Assembly: GCA_041645535.1 (NCBI GenBank)
Contig: JBAZPT010000007.1
Coordinates: forward strand, 1-7,261
Direction of reading: 5' to 3'
Length of the DNA: 7,261 nucleotides
Origin: JBAZPT01 sp041645535
Lineage (GTDB): Bacteria; Patescibacteriota; Minisyncoccia; Moranbacterales; UBA2206
Shown: one piece after another, positions 1-6,357 of the stretch
How the letters are laid out: every line of letters starts with the position of its first letter
Numbering within the stretch: the stretch's first letter is position 1
The notes under the pieces: generated by a model
What the model saw: the letters and a program-made list of their open reading frames with translations, nothing else
Databases searched by the model: none
What the model was told of the DNA's origin: nothing
Program-made: the position numbers and the translations under genes

Positions 1-2
1 TC

Positions 3-635
3 AAGCGCAGGATATATGATAAAGCAAGAAATAATATACTCGCGTTTCCGCGTGAATCAGCGGGTATTAATAATCAGCGCAGTTCTGTGTTTAAGATAAT
101 TACCATCGGCAGGATTTCACCGGCTAAGGATTATGAAACGTTGATTAAGGCAGCTGAGATTCTAAAGAAAGAAAATTTTCGTTTTAGAATTGAGATTATC
201 GGCGGTATCGGTGCGCCGGAACAGGAAAAATATTTGAGCGAGTTAAAAAAGACAGTAGCCGATCTGGGTCTTGGCGAAGAGGTGATTTTTGTCGGCGGTA
301 TTCCGCATAATGAAATAATTAATTATCTTGCCACCGCTGATTTATTCATAAATATGAGCCGGACCGGTAGCCTGGACAAGGCGATTCTTGAGGCGATGGC
401 CGCGGGTCTGTCGGTTGTGACCTCTAACGAGGCGGCGGTAAAGATGCTTTCTGCCTTCGCGGAGCAGATGGTTTTCCCGCAAAAAGATTTTACTGCTTTG
501 GCCGAGCAGATAAAATTTTTTATTCAATTGCCGGATTCGGAGCGCATAAAATACGGCGAGAGTCTGCGTAAAATAGTGGAAAGCGAGCACGGCTTAAAAG
601 GTCTGATCCAAAAAATTATTGAAAATTATGTTTAA
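3..635 (+). CDS. GT4-type glycosyltransferase, C-terminal part (5' end outside window)
   Basis: The reading frame is open from base 3 to the TAA at 633-635, about 210 residues. A GTG at 87 could be read as a start, but the 28 codons before it are open and lead into a beta-strand (FKIITIGR), so I treat the gene as truncated by the window edge. What remains is the C-terminal Rossmann domain of a GT-B glycosyltransferase, which binds the nucleotide-sugar donor. Visible motifs, numbered from the GTG: GRISPAKDY (8-16), whose Arg and Lys fit the family's diphosphate-binding pair; VIFVGGIPHNEIINYLATAD (66-85); and TGSLDKAILEAMAAG (93-107). The last corresponds to the family EX7E element, but the first glutamate is Gly and only Glu102 remains, a variant that also occurs in other GT4-like proteins. 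Expected role: cytoplasmic transfer of a sugar onto a growing surface glycan. Donor and acceptor cannot be read from the sequence. It overlaps the next gene by 8 bp. Confidence 0.9.
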   Translation, partial: KRRIYDKARNNILAFPRESAGINNQRSSVFKIITIGRISPAKDYETLIKAAEILKKENFRFRIEIIGGIGAPEQEKYLSELKKTVADLGLGEEVIFVGGIPHNEIINYLATADLFINMSRTGSLDKAILEAMAAGLSVVTSNEAAVKMLSAFAEQMVFPQKDFTALAEQIKFFIQLPDSERIKYGESLRKIVESEHGLKGLIQKIIENYV

Positions 636-1266
636 AATATATCAAGATAAAAAAGAGCTTATAGCCGACCTCATGAAAAATGACGACGTAGTATTGGACG
701 CGGGTTTTTGGGGCCAGGGCATAAAATCTGATCAGGAAAACTGGCCGCATAAATTAATTAAGGAGCGGGCTAAAGAGGTCTATGGCCTGGACCTTGATTT
801 TGATCAAACAAAATTTTCCGGCGGTAATTATCTCAAGGGCAGCGCGGAGTATTTTAATTTTCCGGTGAAGTTTGACGTAATTTTCGCCGGCGACTTGATT
901 GAACACCTTTCCAACCCCGGCCAATTCTTGGCAAGTTGTGCCCGAAACCTGAAAGATGATGGCCGGCTGATCATCACCACGCCAAACTGTTTTAACCTTT
1001 TTAATCTGGCAGAGAAACTCTCCAAAGCCGAGCCGACGGTGAATAGCGACCACGTCTGTTATTTTAATTCTAAGACGATTTCGAGACTGCTTAAAAAAAA
1101 TAATTTTACTGTCGGCGAAATGTCTTTTCTCTATGATTCGGGCGTTGGTTTTAAAGAGAGCTGGAAAAAGAAATTTTTAAATTTCTGCTACTTTATCGCC
1201 GCGAAATTTACCACAAAATTTTTAGAGACCTTAGTAATAATTGGGAAAAAAGAGCAAGCAACATAA
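628..1266 (+). CDS. Class I SAM-dependent methyltransferase-like protein with atypical SAM loop
   Basis: This 212-residue protein has the order of elements of a small Rossmann methyltransferase: motif I region VLDAGFWGQG (22-31), acidic strand YGLDLD (52-57), FDVIFAGDLIEHLSNPGQFL (82-101), and GRLIITTPN (112-120). A C-terminal element HVCYFNSKTISRLL (142-155) is common in Methyltransf_11/23-type proteins of glycan clusters. Motif I departs from the usual DxGxGxG: Phe-Trp replaces the Cys-Gly seen in most relatives, so SAM binding is plausible but not certain. I chose ATG 628 over the in-frame TTG 619, which adds only MKI. Neither has a Shine-Dalgarno sequence at normal spacing. The start lies inside the end of the upstream glycosyltransferase gene (8 bp overlap), which suggests translational coupling. 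Probable role: methylation of a glycan or lipid-linked sugar. The substrate is unknown. Confidence 0.8.
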   Translation: MFKIYQDKKELIADLMKNDDVVLDAGFWGQGIKSDQENWPHKLIKERAKEVYGLDLDFDQTKFSGGNYLKGSAEYFNFPVKFDVIFAGDLIEHLSNPGQFLASCARNLKDDGRLIITTPNCFNLFNLAEKLSKAEPTVNSDHVCYFNSKTISRLLKKNNFTVGEMSFLYDSGVGFKESWKKKFLNFCYFIAAKFTTKFLETLVIIGKKEQAT

Positions 1267-1281
1267 TATAAAAATTAGATT

Positions 1282-3054
1282 ATGAAATACATCTTGGGTA
1301 TCAACCTGCCGATGAAATCAAAATGCCATGAGTCCGGCGTCGCGTTGATTGATTTGGACGGTAATATAGTATTCGCCGCCAACGAAGAACGGTTTTCGCG
1401 AATAAAACAGGATGGAGATTTTCCCGAACTCTCAATCAAAAAAATGTTTGAGTACACCGGCGTAAAGAAAGAAGACATAATTTATGTCGCCGTTCCGACC
1501 TTGTCGCGCGGACGCAAGGCATTACGCTTTGCCGAGTTTGTTCTCAGGGAAAGGTTTTCGCACCTTTTTCGTCTGAAGACCTATGCCGTTTTGTCAAAGA
1601 TTTTAATCAGGGAAAAGTCCGATAAGCCGTATTCGGACGAGTCTGGCGGTTTTAAAATTAGGTATTTTTGGAAAGATTTTATAAAAACCAATTTTCCGAA
1701 CGCAGAAATCAGATATGTGGAACATCATTTGGCACACGCCGCCGGCGCTTATTTCTGCTCGCCCTGGGAGCGGGCGTTATTTATGACTTCTGACGGAGCG
1801 GGTAATATTTTGACCTCGCTCGTCGGCTTGGCGGAAAACGGACGTTTAAATGTAGTTGCAAAAACTTTTTTACCGCATTCCATGGGTTCGTTCTGGGGCA
1901 GTATCACCAAAGTTTGCGGCTTTAAATCCGGCACCAGACACGGCGGTAAGGTAACCGGCCTGGCGGCGAGCGGCAACCCGGCCAAGCTGATAGAAAAAAT
2001 GCGGTCGGCGGTCTGGGCCGAGGGGCTCAAGATCAAGACCGTGCCGGAATTATTTTTTGATAATAGCAAGCTCCTGCCGAACTGGGATAGTTACGAACCG
2101 GAGAGGATAAAAAAATTAATCGGCGAGGCCACGAGAGAAGATGTGGCCGCCGCCGCGCAACAGCGGCTGGAAGAGGTGATGGTTGAGATTGTGAAAAATT
2201 TGCGGAAAAAAATTGACTGCGACAAAATCGTTTTGGCCGGCGGCGTGTTTGCCAACGTGCTTTTGAACCAGAAAATCTTGGCGCTTGACGGCATTGCCGA
2301 TATTTTTGTTTTCCCGGCAATGTCCGACGGCGGCATCGCTCTCGGTTCGGCATTTTTGACCTTAAGCAAATTAAAAGAGAAGGCCGGCTCGCGGCTTCTG
2401 CCGAAAAGAATTGCCAATATCTATCTGGGGCCGCATTATACAAACCAAGAGATTGAGACGGCGTTCGAAAAGCGGGGTTTGAAATATTCAAAAATGGAAA
2501 CGCCGGCCAAAACCGTGGCCGAGTTGATATACGACAATAAAATTGTAGCTCTTTATCAGGGCAGGATGGAATATGGGCCGCGCGCTTTGGGCAACCGCTC
2601 AATCATCTACGCGCCGATTGATCCGACGGTCAATGATTGGCTGAATAAAAAGCTGAACCGCAGTGAATTTATGCCGTTTGCGCCGGTGACCATGATTGAA
2701 AAGATTGGCGATTGCTACCTCGGCATCGCGGCCGATCCGGTGGCGGCGAGATTTATGACCGTCACCTATCATTGTACCGAGGCGATGAAAACCAAGGCTC
2801 CGGCCTGCGTGCATCTTGACGGGACGGCTCGGCCGCAGGTGATTGATCGCGCCACCAACCCCTACTATTATGATATAATCAGCGAATACTATAAATTGAG
2901 CGGCATTCCGACCCTGATCAATACCAGTTTCAATATGCATGAAGAACCGATTGTCGGCAGTCCCGAGGATGCTGTCCGCGCCTTTCTTGATTCCGGAATA
3001 GACTACCTGGTAATGGAAAATTATCTTTGCAGCTTTGCCGAGAACAAAAAATAA
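1282..3054 (+). CDS. NodU/CmcH/TobZ-family carbamoyltransferase
   Basis: At 590 residues this is full length for the family, which transfers a carbamoyl group from carbamoyl phosphate to a hydroxyl through a carbamoyl-adenylate intermediate. The N-terminal Kae1-like domain begins ILGINLP and has CHESGVAL (15-22), the counterpart of the family HDSSAAL element, then EERFSRIK (35-42). HHLAHA (148-153) supplies an HxxxH pair (H148, H152); with D171 (TSDGAGN) and D349 (MSDGGIALG) these are candidate metal ligands by analogy with TobZ. LAGGVFANVLLN (318-329) fits the nucleotide-binding segment. The C-terminal domain carries the hallmark GRMEYGPRALGNRS (427-440), then EFMPFAPV, HLDGTARPQVIDR and PTLINTSFNMHEEPIV. 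Known relatives carbamoylate Nod factors, cephamycin and tobramycin. Here, among glycosyl- and methyltransferases, a surface-sugar hydroxyl is the likely acceptor (inference). Spacing is 15 bp after the methyltransferase gene and 6 bp before the next gene. ATG 1282 is preceded by GATT and has no Shine-Dalgarno. Confidence 0.95.
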   Translation: MKYILGINLPMKSKCHESGVALIDLDGNIVFAANEERFSRIKQDGDFPELSIKKMFEYTGVKKEDIIYVAVPTLSRGRKALRFAEFVLRERFSHLFRLKTYAVLSKILIREKSDKPYSDESGGFKIRYFWKDFIKTNFPNAEIRYVEHHLAHAAGAYFCSPWERALFMTSDGAGNILTSLVGLAENGRLNVVAKTFLPHSMGSFWGSITKVCGFKSGTRHGGKVTGLAASGNPAKLIEKMRSAVWAEGLKIKTVPELFFDNSKLLPNWDSYEPERIKKLIGEATREDVAAAAQQRLEEVMVEIVKNLRKKIDCDKIVLAGGVFANVLLNQKILALDGIADIFVFPAMSDGGIALGSAFLTLSKLKEKAGSRLLPKRIANIYLGPHYTNQEIETAFEKRGLKYSKMETPAKTVAELIYDNKIVALYQGRMEYGPRALGNRSIIYAPIDPTVNDWLNKKLNRSEFMPFAPVTMIEKIGDCYLGIAADPVAARFMTVTYHCTEAMKTKAPACVHLDGTARPQVIDRATNPYYYDIISEYYKLSGIPTLINTSFNMHEEPIVGSPEDAVRAFLDSGIDYLVMENYLCSFAENKK

Positions 3055-3060
3055 TCGATT

Positions 3061-4191
3061 ATGGCTAAATTAATCCATCTCTCAGCCAGGAAGTTTCAAT
3101 ATTTATCTGCAGACGCGGTTTATATTGAAAATTTAGCCGGACAGTTTGCCGCGGCGCTGGGGGGTGATTATCATCTGGTCGTCGGCAACAAGTCGCCGGA
3201 GCAGTTTGCCGGCGTCAATCTGCTTAATCTCAATTTCCGGACCTGGGGCAGGTCGGTCTGGCTGTATTTTTGGCCGCCATACATATATTATTTTTTCTGG
3301 CTGCCTTTTTTTCTGACAAAAGAAAAAGGCGACGGCCGGGTTTATTTTACCAGCGACCAGAATATCCTCTGTTTGCTGATTTTTTGGAAGAAGCGTCTGG
3401 GCCTCAAGCTCAAGATTTGCGCCGACCTGCATCTGCTTTATGAAAACTGGAAAGACGGGTATATCGCGAAAAACTGCGATTTTATCATCACCACCTCAAT
3501 GAAGCTGAAAAATTTGATTATAGAAAGATTTAAAACCGAACCGAATAAGATTTTAACGGTTTACGGCGGAGTGGACCCAGTGAACTATGCCGGAGCCCTT
3601 GACCGGACGGCATTGAGAAAAAAACTCGCTCTGCCGGACGGCCAACATCTGATCGGCTACGTTGGCCTGTTTAAAACCATGGGCATGGAGAAGGGGCTGA
3701 AGACCATGATTGAGGCAACAACAAAATTGGCTGAAAATAATATAATGGTGTTTGTCGGGGGAAAAGAGGCAGAGCTATCTGAATATAAAAAATACGCGGA
3801 GAAACTTGACGTTGCAGAAAGATGCATTTTTATCGGTAGGGTGAAGCTGGGCGAGGTGGCCGCGTTTGAACAGGCGATGGACATCTTGGTCATACCGTAC
3901 CCGAACCAGCCCCATTTCCGCCTGTACGGCTTCCCGATGAAAATCTATGAATACATGGCAGCTAAAAGACCGATTGTGTATTCGGCACTGGATTTAGCCG
4001 AGGAGATATTAGCTGATTGCGGTTATACTTTCAAGGCTGACGACAGCGAATCGTTGGCCAAAACCCTAAAATACGTTGCTGGCGGGGGAAATCGGGAGGA
4101 GGTACAGATAAAAGTTGAAATCGCTTCTGCCAAATTGCAACAGCTGACCTGGCAAGGCAAGGCGGAAAAAATTATTGAATTCATAACGTAA
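3061..4191 (+). CDS. GT4-like (GT-B fold) glycosyltransferase
   Basis: This complete 376-residue protein has two Rossmann-like halves. The N-terminal half begins AKLIHLSARKF and contains a very aromatic, hydrophobic stretch at about 65-85 (WLYFWPPYIYYFFWLPFF) that probably sits on or in the membrane. ADLHLLYENW (121-130) and CDFIITTSMKLKNLI (139-153) follow. The C-terminal half has the linker YGGVDP (168-173), IGYVGLFKTMGMEKGLKTM (198-216), CIFIGRVKLGEVAAF (255-269), ADILVIPYPN-like MDILVIPYPN (273-282) and GFPMKIYEYMAAKRPIV (290-306). Glu297 matches the second acid of the EX7E motif; the first acid position holds Tyr. Likely role: cytoplasmic transfer of a sugar to a lipid-linked or nascent glycan. 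The specific sugar cannot be predicted. The gene lies 6 bp after the carbamoyltransferase and 4 bp before the FkbM gene. ATG 3061 is preceded by GATT with no Shine-Dalgarno. Confidence 0.9.
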   Translation: MAKLIHLSARKFQYLSADAVYIENLAGQFAAALGGDYHLVVGNKSPEQFAGVNLLNLNFRTWGRSVWLYFWPPYIYYFFWLPFFLTKEKGDGRVYFTSDQNILCLLIFWKKRLGLKLKICADLHLLYENWKDGYIAKNCDFIITTSMKLKNLIIERFKTEPNKILTVYGGVDPVNYAGALDRTALRKKLALPDGQHLIGYVGLFKTMGMEKGLKTMIEATTKLAENNIMVFVGGKEAELSEYKKYAEKLDVAERCIFIGRVKLGEVAAFEQAMDILVIPYPNQPHFRLYGFPMKIYEYMAAKRPIVYSALDLAEEILADCGYTFKADDSESLAKTLKYVAGGGNREEVQIKVEIASAKLQQLTWQGKAEKIIEFIT

Positions 4192-4195
4192 AAAA

Positions 4196-4921
4196 ATGAA
4201 AAAAGAGTATCCGGTTCAATTCTTGATAGGCAATATGATTTATAAAAAGCTATACTTTGTTTATAAGCCTTTATATTTTGCTTATAAAAAAATATCTGAT
4301 AGAAAAAAAATACAGGCCTTAAAAAAAATTATCAAGCCGGGAATGGTGGTCGTGGATATCGGCGCCAATATCGGTTTTTACTCCATTCTTTTTTCAAAAT
4401 TAGTCGGCGCCACGGGCAGAGTGTATGCTTTTGAGCCTGATGAAGAAAACTTCCGCCACTTGGAAAGAAATACGATCAATCTAAAAAACGTGTCAATTAA
4501 CAAAAAGGCGGTATCCGACAAAAGCGGAAAAATAAAATTATATGTTTCGGATGATTTGAATATTGATCATCATACTTATGATGCCGGGGAAAATAGAAAA
4601 TTTATAGAGATTGAGGCGGTTTCGCTTGATGATTTTTTTGGCAATAAACCGATTGATTTCATTAAAATTGATATTCAGGGCTATGAGTACTACGCAATTT
4701 TAGGCGGCGAAAAATTATTCAGCAGAGCTGATAAATTAATGATTCTGAGCGAGTTTTGGCCATATGGATTAAATAAGGTCGGAATAAAGCCTTTGGCTTA
4801 TCTGGAGTTGTTGAAAAAATCAAATTTTCAAATAGACTTGCCTCAAGACAAACTGAAAGATATAGATTCTAAAATTAATGATAATATGTTCAGTTTGGAT
4901 TTTTTTGCTGAAAAAATTTAA
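4196..4921 (+). CDS. FkbM-family SAM-dependent methyltransferase
   Basis: This is a complete 241-residue protein. A basic N-terminal region (about 1-45, rich in Lys and Tyr) precedes the methyltransferase domain. Motif I is the clean VVVDIGANIGFYS (51-63), followed by VYAFEPDEENFRHLERN (76-92). The FkbM signature follows: AVSLDDFF (141-148), then DFIKIDIQGYEYYAILGG (154-171) and ILSEFWPYG (183-191). FkbM-type enzymes O-methylate hydroxyls of sugars or macrolides, and many lie in polysaccharide loci. A sugar O-methyltransferase role is therefore likely here; substrate and position are unknown. The gene starts 4 bp after the preceding stop, inside an A-rich run (AAAAAA directly before ATG), with no Shine-Dalgarno. 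Base composition is markedly more AT-rich than in the carbamoyltransferase gene: 4861-4920 holds 11 G+C in 60, against 34 in 60 at 2281-2340. Confidence 0.93.
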   Translation: MKKEYPVQFLIGNMIYKKLYFVYKPLYFAYKKISDRKKIQALKKIIKPGMVVVDIGANIGFYSILFSKLVGATGRVYAFEPDEENFRHLERNTINLKNVSINKKAVSDKSGKIKLYVSDDLNIDHHTYDAGENRKFIEIEAVSLDDFFGNKPIDFIKIDIQGYEYYAILGGEKLFSRADKLMILSEFWPYGLNKVGIKPLAYLELLKKSNFQIDLPQDKLKDIDSKINDNMFSLDFFAEKI

Positions 4922-4930
4922 CTAAAAAAT

Positions 4931-6346
4931 ATGAACCACGACAACGAAAACATGAAATCTATTCAACGAATTGCCGAAAAGCGATCCATGTATATTGATA
5001 GAAACAAATATTATTACAGAGATTTGACTAAATTTTTACGATATAACATACCAAACGGAAAAAACGTTTTGGAAATCGGTTGCGGCATCGGATATATACT
5101 TGATAGCGTTAAACCGAGCCGGGGCGTGGGTATTGATATATCGCCGGAGATGATAAAAATTGCAAAAAATAAATATCCGAATCTGGAGTTTTTAGTGATG
5201 GACGCCCAAAACATTGAGTTGGGAGAAAAGTTTGATTTTATCATCATTTCAGATGTGCTCGGCTATTTTGAGGATGTGCAAAAATTTTTGAAATCACTGG
5301 CCAGGGTTTGTACGCCTGAAACAAGAATAATTTTTACCTATCATAATTTTCTCTGGGCGCCGATGCTGGGGCTGGCAGAAATGCTAAATTTAAAAATGCG
5401 GCAAGCCAGATTGAATTGGTTGAATACAAATGATTTGTCCAATCTTTTGTACCTGGAAAATTATGATGTTATAAAAACAGGGCGCAGGTTGTTATTTCCG
5501 AAGTATATTCCTTTATTATCCAATCTGCTTAACAGGTATATCGGCCAGTTGCCGATTATCAATAAATTGTGCTTGGTGAATTTTGTCATAGCCAGAATCA
5601 ATCCTGATTTATCAGATAAAAAAGATTTTTCCGTCAGCGTTGTTATTCCCGCCAGGAACGAAGAGGGGAATATTGAGAATGCCATAAAAAGAATGCCAAA
5701 ACTAGGCAGCCACACGGAAATTATTTTTGTTGAAGGTAATTCATCAGATAATACTTATAAGGAAATCATCAGAGTTTATGAAAAATACAAAGATCAATAC
5801 GACATCAAATACGCGAAGCAGGACGGAAAAGGGAAGGGCGACGCAGTCAGAAAAGGCTTTGCTTTGGCTCAAGGCGAGATTTTGATGATTCTTGATGCAG
5901 ACCTGACGGTACCGCCGGAAGATTTGTCGAAATTTTATCAGGCGATCTCTTCCGGCAGGGGAGAATATATTAACGGCTCGCGCTTAATTTATCCGATGGA
6001 AAAAGAGGCGATGCGTTTCTTGAATATGCTCGGTAATAAGTTTTTTTCCATCATGTTTTCCTGGTTGTTGGGACAGCGCTTGAAAGACACGCTTTGCGGC
6101 ACTAAAGTCTTATCCAGAAAAAATTATCAAAGTTTGATTGCCAACAGATCGTATTTTGGGGATTTTGATCCTTTCGGCGACTTTGACTTGATATTCGGTT
6201 CGGCCAAGCTGAATTTAAAAATTGTGGAAGTGCCGATCAAGTATCGCGCCAGAGAATATGGCGATACGAACATTTCCCGCTTTACTCACGGCTGGCTGCT
6301 GCTTAAAATGGTGGTCTTTGCAATGAATAAGATAAAATTTTTGTAG
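4931..6346 (+). CDS. Bifunctional protein: N-terminal SAM methyltransferase fused to C-terminal GT2 glycosyltransferase
   Basis: One uninterrupted 471-residue frame holds two enzymes. Residues about 30-190 are a class I methyltransferase: VLEIGCGIGYIL (46-57, a canonical SAM loop), GVGIDISPEMIKIAKNKYP (65-83), VMDAQN (89-94), FDFIIISDVLGYFEDVQKFL (101-120). Residues about 191-232 form a linker. From 233 a GT2 domain begins: VSVVIPARNEEGNIENAI (235-252), EIIFVEGNSSDNTYKEI (263-279), GKGKGDAVRKGFALAQGE (299-316), the metal/nucleotide-binding LDADLTVPPEDL (321-332, D322 and D324), DTLCGTKVL (386-394), FGDFDLIFG (415-423), then VEVPIKYRAREYGDTNISRF. The GT2 half resembles polyprenyl/dolichyl-phosphate sugar synthases. 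The same two-domain order is known as an annotated bacterial architecture, so it is not new in itself. A hydrophobic tail at 455-471 may bind membrane. Translation may alternatively begin at ATG 4952 (residue 8). Stop is TAG, the only one in the window. Confidence 0.92.
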   Translation: MNHDNENMKSIQRIAEKRSMYIDRNKYYYRDLTKFLRYNIPNGKNVLEIGCGIGYILDSVKPSRGVGIDISPEMIKIAKNKYPNLEFLVMDAQNIELGEKFDFIIISDVLGYFEDVQKFLKSLARVCTPETRIIFTYHNFLWAPMLGLAEMLNLKMRQARLNWLNTNDLSNLLYLENYDVIKTGRRLLFPKYIPLLSNLLNRYIGQLPIINKLCLVNFVIARINPDLSDKKDFSVSVVIPARNEEGNIENAIKRMPKLGSHTEIIFVEGNSSDNTYKEIIRVYEKYKDQYDIKYAKQDGKGKGDAVRKGFALAQGEILMILDADLTVPPEDLSKFYQAISSGRGEYINGSRLIYPMEKEAMRFLNMLGNKFFSIMFSWLLGQRLKDTLCGTKVLSRKNYQSLIANRSYFGDFDPFGDFDLIFGSAKLNLKIVEVPIKYRAREYGDTNISRFTHGWLLLKMVVFAMNKIKFL

Positions 6347-6357
6347 CATCAGTGATT

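Noticed and set aside
87..89. GTG as the true start of the first gene
   Set aside because: The frame is open upstream to base 3 and the residues after the GTG are mid-domain (start of the second Rossmann half), so the GTG is an internal Val in a protein cut by the window edge.
342..590. Minus-strand open frame opposite the first glycosyltransferase, and similar ones at 754-1053, 1749-2069, 2091-2417, 2599-2940, 3133-3432, 3657-3893, 5014-5247, 5461-5715 and 6949-7149
   Set aside because: All are nested antisense to strongly supported genes, lack family motifs, and fit the pattern of chance open frames.
619..621. TTG as start of the small methyltransferase gene
   Set aside because: An in-frame ATG lies only 9 bases downstream; the TTG adds three residues and has no better ribosome-binding context.
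1093..1100. A run of eight A bases in the small methyltransferase gene (and another at 4321-4328 in the FkbM gene), considered as programmed slippage or sequencing-error sites
   Set aside because: The frame is correct on both sides of each run and the proteins continue with expected family motifs, so no frameshift is needed.
2033..2602. A 189-residue open frame on the minus strand inside the carbamoyltransferase gene
   Set aside because: It lies fully within a clear full-length conserved gene on the other strand, has a low-complexity Arg/Ser/Pro-rich composition typical of an antisense shadow in G+C-rich codons, and shows no recognisable domain.
6347..6357. Possible terminator or promoter between the fusion gene and the GT-C gene
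   Set aside because: The gap is 11 bases with no inverted repeat or T-run, too short for either element.
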